A stretch of DNA of 64,000 nucleotides from Lepisosteus oculatus (lineage: Eukaryota > Chordata > Actinopteri > Semionotiformes > Lepisosteidae). Position 1 is the stretch's first letter; each line of letters opens with the position of its first letter. The position numbers and the translations under genes were made by a program. The notes below the pieces were generated by a model. The model saw only the letters and a list, made by a program, of their open reading frames with translations, did not search any database and was not told where the DNA came from. Of the stretch, positions 48,980 through 60,747 are shown in pieces. The stretch spans positions 25,677,148 to 25,741,147 of the forward strand of contig NC_090706.1 of NCBI RefSeq assembly GCF_040954835.1, written 5' to 3'.

Positions 48980-51900
48980 ATGCATTCCTTTGGCCATGAC
49001 GTCCAGTTTGAAAACATGAACAGTCTGAACCTGAACCCACTGGGCCTCCTTTCTAGTGACTGTAGACTCTCTCCTGCCACAAGCAGTATAGACCAGTTTA
49101 CCCATCACCATGGTAAAGGGGACTCGGCTTACAGCTCCTTTTCAGGAGGTTCCAATGCTCCAGATCACTCCTCCCCCTCTCTACCAGATGAAATGCAGCC
49201 TCACAGCTTACATTACACGGACCTGAAGTACGTGAGGGCTGTCTACAATCCAAATGTCCTCAATTCCAGTTCCAGAAATGCGGATCACCTGTACAGGTCG
49301 GCAGAGGTCCTCGGTCATCAGTGTCACGAGGATTCCTGCCTCAGCAGCCAGTATAGCTCAGATCAGGGAAACAGGGAAATTCCTCCACAGCCACCATCCC
49401 GCCTGGACAGTTTCATAACCATCAGAAACTTAGAGAACAGCAGCGCGTATCAGAGCCCTGGCGGCCAGCTGGCAGAGACGTTTCTTCAGAGGACTCAGAC
49501 AGCTAATCCTGCACTTGCCTGTCCCAGAACTGACCCAGTCTACCGCCGCAGGGTTTCGGAGTCTAATCTGAAGGACCCAGTGTACCGAGATGGTGCGGAT
49601 CAGACTTTGGAGCAGGCAAAGTTGGCTCATATTTTAAGCAATCCATCCTTTATACTTCAGGAATCCTTTAAATGGCATGCTGGTGGAACAGGCAGCCACT
49701 CGGAGGATCAAAGCAATAAATGCCACTCTGCGTATGGTAGCGACGTTACTGAACAGGCACAATTGAGGGATTTGCAGCAGAACACCATCAATGGCAACAT
49801 CCAACACAAGGGGCAATATTATTTTGTCACTGGTGTGTGTAAACCCACTGTGCCCAGGGTGAAAGACAACCTTTCAGGTAACAGACAAGGAGATTGCATG
49901 GGACATTCTCCAGAAGACCTTCTTGCACATAAGGAAATTGAGGAAAAAGCACCTAGCACCATTGATGAACTCCTCAACAATGCGAAGCACAGACAACAGC
50001 GGAGTTATGAAATTCATAATAAAAGTGGCTTGACGAGCCCAGGTTTACAAGCACAAAACAGAGAGGGTGTTTATCATAATAAAAACATGCATAGTGCATC
50101 GCCTATCTCTAATACCTCTGATATCCTGGATCAAAGCCAGAAACCGCAGGGCCGGGAGATAGGATCTGGATCGCGCTGGCACCACAGTAGCAACCATCAC
50201 ATCTTCTACTGTGGCCCTGAGGACAGTGTCCCACTGCCGGATCCAAACGACGAGGACTCAGTTCCTCCCACTCAGTGCACAGGCCAAGTGAAGACTGAAA
50301 GAGGAGACTGTGTAGAAAGAATGACAAGGCGGCCTTTGGGCGAAGTAGCCAATGACAAAATCAACAAAGAAACAACCCCTATGCTGTACCGTCTTGCAGG
50401 TGAGAGCAGAGGTGCTCTTGCATTCAAAACCTCAAAAGAAAATTGGGCCAAGATGAAGTGGAAAGAGATCAGATGCAACAGTGCTCCCTTTTTGAAACTG
50501 CAGCACACAGAAGCCACCTCCAGGGATGAGTGCCACTTTGGGACCAGAAACCACAACCTGGAAGAAGTGGCTGAAGATCTACAGCAGTCCCAGAGTGAAG
50601 ATTTTAGCAGCTCAGGGTCCTCCACGGATGAATTCTACAAGAAATACTACAAGGATAGATTAAAAGATGCCCAGACCAAGGTCCTAAGGGAAACCTCTTT
50701 CAAGAGGAAGGACCTCCAGCTCAGCTGGCCTCACAGGATCAAACAGAGGGCTGAGGAGCGGCCTTCAGTGATGCACTCAAGATTAGGCTCGCTCTCGCAT
50801 ACTTCTCAAATGATATCAGACAACCCAGTGCTTTTGGAACCAGAACCTCCGGCCAAGAGGGAAACTGGGAAGCCTTCAAATCCTCTTCAGCCTCAGGCAG
50901 TACGGATCGGTGGAAGAAAGAGGCTCACACCTGAGCAAAAGAAGCTGTGTTACTCCGAGCCAGAGAAATTGAACCAGCTGGGGGGTTCTGCCCATCACTC
51001 TGAGCAGCAGTCCCTGGGGAATGAGGGGGAGGGCTTACTGTCCAAAGACGACCTCGGTGAGTATGGTCTGGTTGCTGCCAGGAGAAAGATGTTTGAAATG
51101 AGAGGCCGAACTATGTCGGCCTCAAGCATCTCAAAGTCCACGTTGAAACAGATCCAGCACAAGGCCCTGGTCGCGTACGTGGAGCGGAAGACTGGACAGA
51201 AAAAAGCAGAACCCCAACAACCTCCTTCACAGAATCCTGCCATGAGGCATTCTACTGCTGGGAAACCTTTGGAATTTGGGCCCAGGCCCACCTGTGAGAA
51301 TGCTGTCCCCAGGAAGAAGCTCACCCGACCACTGTCAGCTGGGCGTGTCTTGGATTCGTCCTCAAGTTCCATCAGATATGCCCAGTCGGACACCATGCAT
51401 CCTGTCGAACCCCGCTGCCAGCCCATCTGGAAGAAGATGACTAGTGCAAGTCCCAGGAAGATGTTTGAAACAACAGGACACGCTCTGTCTATATCTGTGG
51501 AAAGTCTCCTTGAGCAGTCAGAGCAAAAAGGCTTCCATCAATCTCGGACAACACCATCGCCTACCAATTTACAGGTGCACTGATGACTCTTTCACTTCCT
51601 TCTCTATCCATGGAAGTAGAGTTGTAGAGGAATTTATTGCCATATGTACATGTGCTTTGGAATTCTCTCTCAAGTCAATCACAGTACAGCAGACAACATA
51701 TTATGACATATAACACCAAACAATCTAGTGTTACATTGCAAACATAATAAATAATAACAACAGAACAGAAGATCTACTGAGCAGAACATTAATCAGTTTT
51801 TGTGAGGGGTCACTAGGAACAGGGCCTAAAACATCAGCATTTTCAATCTAGCTGTCTCTGCCAAAATAGTTTTACTAGCTTTGAAGTTAACAATTTGTAT

Positions 51901-54900
51901 GTTTGGTTGTATGTTTCTTCCTAGCTTTGAAGTTAACAATTTGTATGTTTGGTTGTATGTTTCTTCCAAGTATCTAAAAAACAATTACCTACTTTCTGCT
52001 CTCATTAATTAATGCATTGGGTATTTTTTTTAATGTAATTTCTTTTAATCTGGTTCCAGCCTGGGAGCCTCACACATAAAGCATCTCCAGTCAGTCACTC
52101 CAGGAACTCCAGGTGAGTGAAGCTGTGGAATATTAAACAGAAGTCATAATCAGGTTGCGTGTTATTTACTCCAGAGCCTTAGCTGGTTACCTTACATCCT
52201 TATCTGTCACATAAACATGAGTTACCCTTGTTGAACCTCGCATGTGTCAGTACGGGTTGTTCTAAATTAAAACATGCATGGACCGCATAACCTCTCGTTT
52301 GTAACCTTTCTCACACATTCGTACAGAGATTGAAAAATGACTTCCTGGGATCTGAGTAACTCTTATTTTCTGTAAGATGTACTGTACACAAGCAACATCC
52401 TTTGTTGTTGTTTCCAAGGCAGAAACACATACATTGTACTTTCCAAAACCTGCAACCTGATGTCCTCAGCTGGTGCATAAAAGGCAGTATCACAGTGTGT
52501 GACTTTTGCCTTTTATTTACATACACATTTGTATATGTATATTTTCACCATGTTACAGGCCAGCAAGTACAGATGTAATAGGGTTCACCTGGCATGGGGA
52601 CAGAAGGCGATGTCACCTCTCTTAGGACCTGGATAGTGCTGAATTCTCCTGCCATCTCCTGAATTCTCCGCTGTTGGAGGAGAGGTGATGTGTGGCTTTG
52701 AAGTTAGTTCCCATGAGCTGCTGTGATCAAATCCTGACAGAGCTTTGGATCACAAAATAACAGGAAAAAAACAAAGCACAATTTATCCATAGGGCCAAAG
52801 GAAATATGCAGCTCAGCAGAGTTTTACTGGAAGTTTTGGAATCTATCATGCCCTGCATGAAATGTACATATTTTAAGAATTCCATTTTTTAAAGGCTCTC
52901 TTTCTTCTTATTTAGACTCAGTGCTTTGTCGTGGTAAATCCACCCCAATCTCTGTACAGCATTTAACAAGAGGTGGAAGGAGACATGGGAGGGTTACTGA
53001 CCCATTCAAACCCAAATTTACTTCTCCATAAAACAGTGGTTAAAAGATCCTTATTTGTGTGATATGGTGGCCACAACTGAACACAGATTTTTCAATGAGG
53101 GCTCTGTACATTGTAAAGGTTGAGCATAAGTTCCTTTGATTTAAATTACCCATTTTTTTGCCACATACACCCAAACCTTCTGTTTGCTCTTTTATCGCTT
53201 CCTTCAATTGTCTTGATGAAGACATTGAAGACCCTACATAAACACACAAATCCCTTTCACATGTAGCTTCCTGTAACTCTCAATCACTCATGTAATAGGG
53301 ATTGTGTTTGCTTCCATTTCCTGCGTGGAGCACATCGCACTTCTCAATGTTCAATTTCATTTGCCAAGTGGCTGCCCAAATCATCATTTCAAACTGAACA
53401 TTTAATCCACTAGTTATACCACAATCTAAATCACTGATAAAGTTCAGGAGAGGAAAATGGCCTAAAGTGGATCCCTGCAGAACACCACTGCTTACATCTG
53501 CCCTATTAACGAGGTTATGCCCTTAAATTGGTCCATGTTCTATTCATTGACTATTTCTAAATCAATGTGAATCAGTTGCTTTGGATTCCTACAGATTTTA
53601 TTTTGAGCATTAATCTTTTATGAGGGCTTCTTATTGTTTTCAGGACCTCTAATCATATTATGTGCATTAGAATTATCAACTGACTTTGTTGTCTGTTCAA
53701 AGAATTCTAGTAAAACAACATTGTGTCTTAAAATGCCATTTTAGATACATACAGGAGGCATTCTTCTAGTTCAGATTGAAATATATTTTAGATGGATTTA
53801 GCAGTAATATCTTTTGCTTTAATCCCATGTTATCTCACCAACCCTTTCTTTCATCTTTTACAGCTCTTTTACTGTTTTAGTAAAAGTTATAGCTACAGTA
53901 TATAGCACTGTTATAGTAATGAAAAAACGTTTGCTTTATTTTCAGCGTCTGCTGTCGTGTACTATCTCTACTGTCTCTGTCACAACAATTTTAATATCGT
54001 TCCTCAGTTGCACCTGTAGGTTTTTCTATTTTTGGAGTCAGTCTTGGATGTGTTTGTTTTAGGGATGATTGAACCTTTAACACTAGACAATGAGTTTGGA
54101 ATTTTCTTGTACATAAGCAGACGTTTCTGTACATTTCTGAAGGCATTCTGCTGCTATAATCATTAGTTATAACATCAATAAAGGTGAGTAATTCAGTTCC
54201 AGAAGTGGCCAAGCCACGACACTACCTCCACCATGTTTCACAGATGAAGTGGTTTCTATCTTTGTCTTACGTGTTCATAACACCTTGTATCAGAAATATA
54301 CTGGCTCATCTCTGTACTTTTGACCAAATTGTAATCTGCCCTTCTTTTATTGATGCTGATGGAAGGATTGTCTCTTGCAGTGTAGCCTTTATACTTCTGT
54401 TATAACGCCCAGTTTCTGTGCTGTGGTTCTGATTGAATTCTTTTTTTTCCGCATTGAAATTGCTTACTTTTCCTTCACAGACAGTTCCCTAGTGTTCATG
54501 CTGGTTTTGGCCCACTAACTCTAAAGAGCACAGTGAAGAGCTAAGGCCAAATCCTGCACATTCACGGCTCTTATATGTGCACAATCAGTGCATCAGGAAA
54601 CACCTGACGAATAAGAAACATCTGGTAGCAAATTATCCGATCCTTCCATTTCAGGTGCATATAAGTGTGGAACTCAAGAAGTGCTATTATTCTAAAACAG
54701 TACATAAATATGCAGAAGTAAAAGGTGACATTCTGTAATTTTGCTCTTCGTCTCAAATCCACATAAGCTTACGTATACAGAAGAAATAGCCATTTTTACT
54801 TCACTGTCCAAGTACATATGGAGGGCACTGTATATAGACAAATGTTGATTTTTTTTTTACTGTTAAAATATTTGAGATTTATGAAGATAAGCTCTATTGT

Positions 54901-57900
54901 GATTTTCTTATCTGATAAATTACTCAGATGCATTTTCTTCAATTAAATAAAACATTACATGAAATTAGAGGAACAGAATACATCGGTGTCCATAGTGTTC
55001 TAAACTACATGAAACCTATAAACTATTTTCTTTCAAACATCCCAGAGTTTCCAGTTGTGTATTTTATTTCTGGAAATTCACTTTTATTCAATTATCAGTT
55101 TTATTATAAAAGTGACTGACTTTTGTAATTTGAACCAGTTGTTAATTTGTTTGCCCGCTTAACACAGCTAGATTTTGAGGATTTCTGATGGCCCAACAAG
55201 GGGGAAAAAAGTACAATCCGTGAAATGTGATGGTGAGCAGATACAGTCACTGTTTTCCTTATTAAAGAAAAAATCACAACGCATTTGCACCCCTTGCACG
55301 AGGTTTGCTGCTACAGCTGGTGAGCTTATGTTCTCCTTCCCTGTTAGCTCCCTAAAGAAAGCTGAAGGTCAGTTGGCGTCAAGTGGCACCAGAGCCCCTG
55401 CAGCTGAGGGCAGACCAGGCCGCACCGTGACACAGAGAGGCAAATCCATGGAGGAGCTTGGCACCTCCCGTGTCCCTGCGACTCCCGTTCTCAGCAAGAG
55501 CTCGGAGCAGCTAGACCAGATCCACAGCAGGCACGTGGCATCGGAGCACATGCAGGGAAACGCAGCCTTTTCCTGGGAAGCCGAACTGAAAATCCGAGGC
55601 AAGGCTGGAGAAAGCAAAGAATCCACAGGAACCGGCCACAGTTCAGAACGGCACCTTTTGAAGACAGGGACAAGCCAGCACTCGAGGAGCAGTGACGATT
55701 TGTTGGGGGCCACACCCAATGGCAGACATTCCCAGTCATTGGAACCCCTTAACTTTGACATGGAGCCTCCAAACCTGGCCTCCTCTCCAGAGAGCAGGAC
55801 TTCCTCCACTCCCATTGAGTCACCCAACATGAGCGCCCTTTTCTGTGACTCTGTGGAGAGCAGTGTGTTTTACACTGATAGTCCCTCAGGACAGTCCTTC
55901 TACTGCAGAAGCACGCCGGAAAGGGAGTCTGTAGCCTCGACAAGCACACACCTGCACATTCAGTTTGAGAACGGACCTGAGGAGAGCACGTCCTGCACCA
56001 GGTTGTCTTTCATTTCTTATCATTTGTGTATTACAGTATTAGAATTGCAACTCTTCCAAACAACATAGGGTGGTGAAGAGGTTAACATTGCACCCTTGCA
56101 GTTCTGGGGCATAATCTAAGTAGCGTTTGTATGTTCTCCCCCTGTTTGTATGGGTTTACGCTGGGTCCTATGGTTCCTCCCACAGCCCAAAGTCATACTG
56201 GAAAGTAAAATGCCTTCCGGGAAAATTGGCCTTGGTGTGTGTGTGTGTCTATCTGCCCTAGTGCCCCATTCAGAGTGTATCCTGGCTTGTGCCTGTTGCC
56301 TGCTGGGTTAGGCTCCAGCTCTCCATGGCCCTGTACAAAATAAAGTGATTAGAAAATGGATGGACATACAATATAAACTATGTGAGATTGTAAGCATTTT
56401 TTTTGTAAATATATTCACATGCAGTATATTTAAATAAGCATTTTCTATTCAAAATAACAATCTTAATGTTTCCTGTCCTGTACATCTCATGTGATTAAAT
56501 ATTTCATATAATGACAGATGTTTGCTTGACCTAGCAGCAATAAATTCATGATATTAAACAGATTTGATTCTAGATTAATTCAATGCCTAAGCAACACATA
56601 ATTTAGTGATTGATGTTCACTGGTTTCTGCTTTCTTTGTGTAAATTGTGCTTTCTGTTTTTGCATGTTTTTCTGACAGAATGAAGACTACTCCTACACTT
56701 CAGACTCTGCCATTAGAAAATGTTATGGTTGACCAGCAGGAATCTGGAAGTCCAGAAGTCTCTCTCGGTAGAGGAGTAACAACAGATCCGAGTGCCTGGC
56801 CCACAGCAGAGGAACTGGGGAGGGCACCAGTTGAAGATTTTCAAGAGGGAGCAGCAAGTGATGCAGATGAACTCGGCTCGCCATTGCCTTCACTTCAGTC
56901 CACTGGGCAACAGCTAGCCACCACCTCTACAGATCCAGCAGAGAAACAGGTCCAGAATTCAGAGAAAGAACAGGCAAAAAATGACAAGGGGGGTCATTCA
57001 GAAGAGCAGCCCAGTCCCTCCACCAGCGCAAAACCCCATCTGCCAAAACCCGGGCAGTGGGAGGAGCTAGTGGAAGTGATTGTCACCAAGGATCAGTCGT
57101 TAGCTAGTGTTCTGGCTCCCAAATCCAGTCGCAGGACAACCGTGACTCTGATGGAGCAGCTGCTGTCCGAAGACACGTTGCTCATGGAGGAACATTACAG
57201 GAGGAAGAGAGCCTGCAGATCACACAATGGGGAGAAGTAATTATTATTTAATGTTTTTGTCTTTGAACAGTGATTGATTCAGTAACTGAAAAGTGGAAAA
57301 TCTTCTCAAACAGGACCATTACTTCACAGTAGTTAAGCTATGAAGTACAGGCGGTTGGACATGATGTTTTTTTTGTTTAGTTTCCTTTGCACGTTAAAGT
57401 AGAAACACCTGTCAAACCAGTGTGATGAACAGTTAGTACATTTCATTTGGCATGTTTGTTACAAAAATACAGGCGACAGTGATTTTATTTTTGGTTCCAT
57501 GACAAAATAATGCTCAAATTTAAGTTTACTTTATCATTTTTTAGCTCCAATGTCGAAGGAAATGCTGGATCCAGGATTTTGGAAACTCCCCCAAACCCTG
57601 ATAACTGGAATTCTGAGGTTCATAGTGGGAATAGTTCCACACAGGAGACTGTTCTTTCACAGGACAGTGAGCTGAATGACATCACTGAGAAGAAGGTGAT
57701 TAACTTCCAGATAAGCTTTTTCTTAGATATTAAAACCAGGACATTTTCAGTGAACAGAAGTAAATCTGTAGTACATCCATCCCTGCTACATCATACTGTA
57801 CTATGAAAGGCCAGGTCTTTTACAAGTAAATACTAAGAACTAAACCACAGCATACTCAAATTCTCAAAGAAGCTAAGGATACTAAACATAGTCATGCATT

Positions 57901-60747
57901 CAGGTAATTTGCTCATCTTGAGAGCTTTTGTGACACTTTGCATATAGGATAGTATTTTCAGCTTTTTTGATTTGGGAAATAAAAGCAGGCTTTGAAATGA
58001 GGGGTGACTGTAACTGTTCTAAAAGGCCCTCTTGCCCTGGTCTCTCCAGAAGGAGCTGATCCTGTGCATCCAGCACCAGCTGCAGGGGCTGGAGAAGCAG
58101 CGGTCAGCGCTGAGGGAAGAGCTGAGAGCGAACGGCGAGCTGGGCAGTGCTGTGGAGGCCCTGGTCAGGGACAGCTGCCAGCCCAGTGAATACGAGCGTT
58201 ACACACTCTTCATTGGCGACTTAGAGAAAGTGGTCAGCCTACTGCTCTGTCTGTCTGCCCGCCTTGCCCGGGTGCAGAATGCCCTGAGCGCCGTCGACCA
58301 GTTCACCGATGCCGAGGAGAAGGTGGGCTAGTTTCATCTGAGAAACATCAGGGGGGGACTTTCATCTCTACAAATGCTTTTTACAAGAAAACGCCTTTCT
58401 TGCTGTCCCTGAAATAAACACAGAAGGCATTGAAGGCTTAAAAAGTTGTGCACATATTTTTATTACTTTAATTTGTATTAGGATCAATTCAATTGAAACA
58501 ATTTTCCATCCATACAGTTGTCAATGAGGGATGTGCTGCTCCTACAATTAGCACAGAAACTGTGGCACAGTACCGCAGTGTTACAATAACACTGATTCAG
58601 TGAGTTGGCAGGTCAGAGGAGCCTGAATGTCTTCATTCTCCCCCATGTGGACACTTAATTGGCAGTTCTGCTGCTGGAATGGACTGCTGGGTGCTGCTAG
58701 AATGGACATACAGTATATATGATGATTCTAAGTTAGAAAAGAAATTCTACTTTGTCTTTGTAATGTTAATGAGTAAAATGTAAGGGAATTACCCTAGAAA
58801 GCTGTAGGAGGAAGAACAGGTTCAAGTACAGTATGTATCTGCGTCAGCATGCGTAGGCTGACAAGGAACAAATAAAGGTTTATTCCATGCTGAAAAGAAA
58901 AGAACGGAAACCTTTCCTGTCTTTTCAGCATGGAATAAACCATTACTTTTTACTTGAAGGAAGAACTGGCCTACCTGATACTTTGGTTAACATTTCTGTG
59001 TTTCTGAAGTGACTCATCGAAACCTGTTTCAATCTGAAGGCTGTATTACGAGAGTGCCACCTTCTGGTTAAACAGGACGGTACACTAGAGATATGGATTT
59101 GAGGAAACATCAATAGTAATTAATAATAATTACTTACACTTATATAGTGCTTTTCTGGACACTACACTCAAAGCGCTTTACAGGTAATGGGGACTCCCCT
59201 CCACCACCAACAATGTGCAGCCCCACCTGGATGATGTGATGGCAGCCATAGTGCACCAGAATGCTCACCACACATCAGCTATCAGTGAGGAGGAGAGCAG
59301 AGTAATGAAGCCAATTCATAGAGGGGGATTATTAGAAGGCCATAACTGGTAAGGGCCAGGATGCTGGGGTTACAGCCCTACTCTTTTTGAGAAACGCCCT
59401 TGGATTTTTAATGACTACAGAGAGTCAGGACCTCGGTTTTGTAATTTAATGTCTCATCCGAAGGACAGCGCCTGTTTACAGTATAGTGTCCCCGTCACTA
59501 TACTGGGGCATTAGGACCCACATAGACCGCAGGGTGAGTGCCCCCTGCTGGCCCCACTAACACCTCTTCCAGCAGCAACCTTAGTTTTTCCCAGGAGGTC
59601 TCCCATCCAGGTACTGACCAGGCTCACACCTGCTTTAGCTTTAGCCAATTGTGAGTTGCAGAGTGATATGGCTGCTTGATGTAGTTTTTAAAATGTAGTA
59701 GTTTAAAAAATATTTTTTTATTCAGGAGTACGTATTTGTTAATAATCCAAACTAAAGTGGTGTTTTGCAACATTTAGAAAAATGCTCACGTTATATTAGC
59801 CTTTGGGTATTCAAAATAATTATATGACTTAGATACAATTAACTAATACAGGAGCTTTTCTGTAGTCAGACCTTAATGAGGCACATACAAAGTCAATCAC
59901 TTCAGAAAAAAAAATATCCCGGCTAATGGGGATAATTGTGAAGCTTGCATATCTACCACTAGCATATATTCTTTACGGAATGCCTAATCAACTTATGGAA
60001 CGTTGATAAATGTTTTGCGATTTTGTCATTTAAAGCTCTGTTTCAGAAATAAATAAAATAATTCAATAACTCTGCACTGAGACCTCAGATTCTCTCAGCA
60101 GAGAGTTCGCATAGGTGCAAGGGATGGTCAAGGTGCAGTTATCATTCACCAATTCACACTAATCATGTATTGCTATTGGGAAACAACGCCTATAATTCTT
60201 CCTGTAGGGTCGCTGTATCACTTCTTAAAACATACCCCTTTGTTTTCTTTCACTTTGTGGAGATTTAATGTTAAACCAATTACCTCCCAATATGGAGGTA
60301 TATAGAAAATGAATGCTGCCCAATACATTATGATTTGGCTGTATAATTTGATTAATCAATTTTGTACCTTCTGCAGCATTAGGATGTTTCTTCGGGTTTG
60401 TGCTATAGGTGAACCAGAGAGGAAAACACCAAACGACCTTTACTATTTGATGTCAAGTATTCATGTTCTTTGCAACACTTTCTGTCCCGTAGCAATCGCT
60501 GGATGAGCGACACCGCCTACTGTGCAAGCAGAGGGATGACGCCAAAGATCTCAAGGACAACCTGGACCGCAGGGAGCGCTTGGTGTCAGACATCCTCTCC
60601 AGGAACCTGACCCAGGAGCAGCTCCAGGACTACAAGCACTTTGTCAAAGTGAAAGCCTCGCTATTAATAGAGCAGAAAGACCTGGAGGAAAAGATTCGCA
60701 TCGGTGAAGAGCAGCTCGAGTCACTTCGCAGCAGCATGCCTTTCTAA
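48980..60747 (+). CDS. SHROOM1: SHROOM1 (Apx-like), actin/Rho-kinase scaffold, 1512 aa
   Basis: Shroom-family cytoskeletal scaffold. The ASD1 region binds F-actin and ASD2 recruits Rho kinase to drive apical constriction. Coding exons: 48980-51574 (exon opens at 48834), 52060-52112, 55348-56001, 56679-57236, 57545-57695, 58050-58322, 60493-60747. All phases join and give 1512 residues. A TGA in frame nine bases before the ATG fixes the start region. The N-terminus has the family motif GDSAYSSFS (about residues 48-56) and no PDZ domain, as in SHROOM1. ASD1 is at about residues 550-668 ([35 protein letters not shown]). Exon 3 has [12 protein letters not shown]2 fills residues 1338-1512. Human SHROOM1 is about 850 residues; this longer form resembles Xenopus Apx. 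Confidence 0.95.
50630..50982 (+). CDS. SHROOM1: SHROOM1 ASD1 (actin-targeting) domain
   Basis: Contains [31 protein letters not shown] and, after a variable spacer, [20 protein letters not shown]. The RETSF-K/R and CFSEP/CYSEP blocks are the signature of ASD1 across Shroom proteins. It lies wholly within the first large coding exon. Confidence 0.9.
51875..51966. repeat. 46-bp tandem duplication in a SHROOM1 intron
   Basis: Two adjacent, apparently identical 46-nt units (51875-51920 and 51921-51966), each starting CTAGCTTTGAAG (the second copy ends in CC after TTCTT). The perfect match suggests a recent event. It lies in the intron after 51574. Confidence 0.85.
53040..53580. repeat. Possible decayed interspersed repeat in a SHROOM1 intron
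   Basis: Text such as GGATCCCTGCAGAACACCAC near 53470-53490 resembles antisense LINE (CR1-like) sequence found dispersed in vertebrate genomes. No frame or terminus is clear, so this is a weak call. Confidence 0.25.
53990..54832 (-). mobile_element. Tc1-like transposon fragment in a SHROOM1 intron
   Basis: The right boundary is a Tc1-type terminal repeat: on the minus strand CAGTGCCCTCCATATGTACT then TGGACAGTGAAG (54829-54798). Further along the minus strand a transposase fragment reads [12 protein letters not shown] (near 54200-54240) and [19 protein letters not shown] (near 54130-54185). The catalytic C-terminal part and the second terminal repeat are lost. Antisense to SHROOM1. Confidence 0.75.
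56070..56366 (+). repeat. V-SINE-like SINE in a SHROOM1 intron
   Basis: Nearly full-length: a tRNA-like head (GTGGTGAAGAGGTTAACATT), TGTATGTTCTCCCC, GTTCCTCCCACAGCCCAAAG, a GTGTGTGTGTGTGTCT run, TTAGGCTCCAGCTCTCC, and the tail ATTAGAAAATGGATGGA. Same family as the truncated copy at 29.83 kb. It lies between the exons ending at 56001 and starting at 56679. Confidence 0.85.
58050..60747 (+). CDS. SHROOM1: SHROOM1 ASD2 (Rho-kinase-binding coiled coil), two exons
   Basis: Exons 58050-58322 and 60493-60747 encode the C-terminal helical coiled coil. Blocks include [50 protein letters not shown], then [30 protein letters not shown] and [20 protein letters not shown]. It ends at SMPF with no tail, unlike the human protein. 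The intron between the exons holds a hairpin repeat and a 5S-headed SINE. Confidence 0.93.
58877..58941. repeat. Perfect 22-bp hairpin made of two facing repeat ends
   Basis: Arms 58877-58898 and 58920-58941 are exact inverse complements, separated by 21 nt. Each arm is the end block of the short repeat also seen at 18.8 and 63.2 kb (TTTTCAGCATGGAATAAACC). The locus looks like two copies head to head with the rest of the unit lost. It lies in the last SHROOM1 intron. Confidence 0.85.
59115..59680 (-). repeat. 5S-rRNA-headed SINE (SINE3/DeuSINE type)
   Basis: Read on the minus strand, the head (59675 to about 59590) matches 5S rRNA: GCCATATCAC, AAAGCAGGTGTGAGCCTGGT and CAGTACCTGGATGGGAGACC cover the internal promoter region of 5S genes. 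The body is about 400 nt of unique SINE sequence. The 3' end (59115-59190) has a LINE-like tail, the complement of TATAGTGC..CAAAGCGCTTTACAG, with TAATAATAATTA repeats. This is the structure of 5S-derived SINEs mobilised by CR1/L2-like LINEs. Confidence 0.85.
59538..59551 (-). promoter_or_regulatory. CTCF core motif within the 5S-headed SINE
   Basis: The minus-strand sequence CCAGCAGGGGGCAC fits the vertebrate CTCF core (CCASYAGRKGGCRS) at all 14 positions. Binding cannot be judged from sequence alone. Confidence 0.5.
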
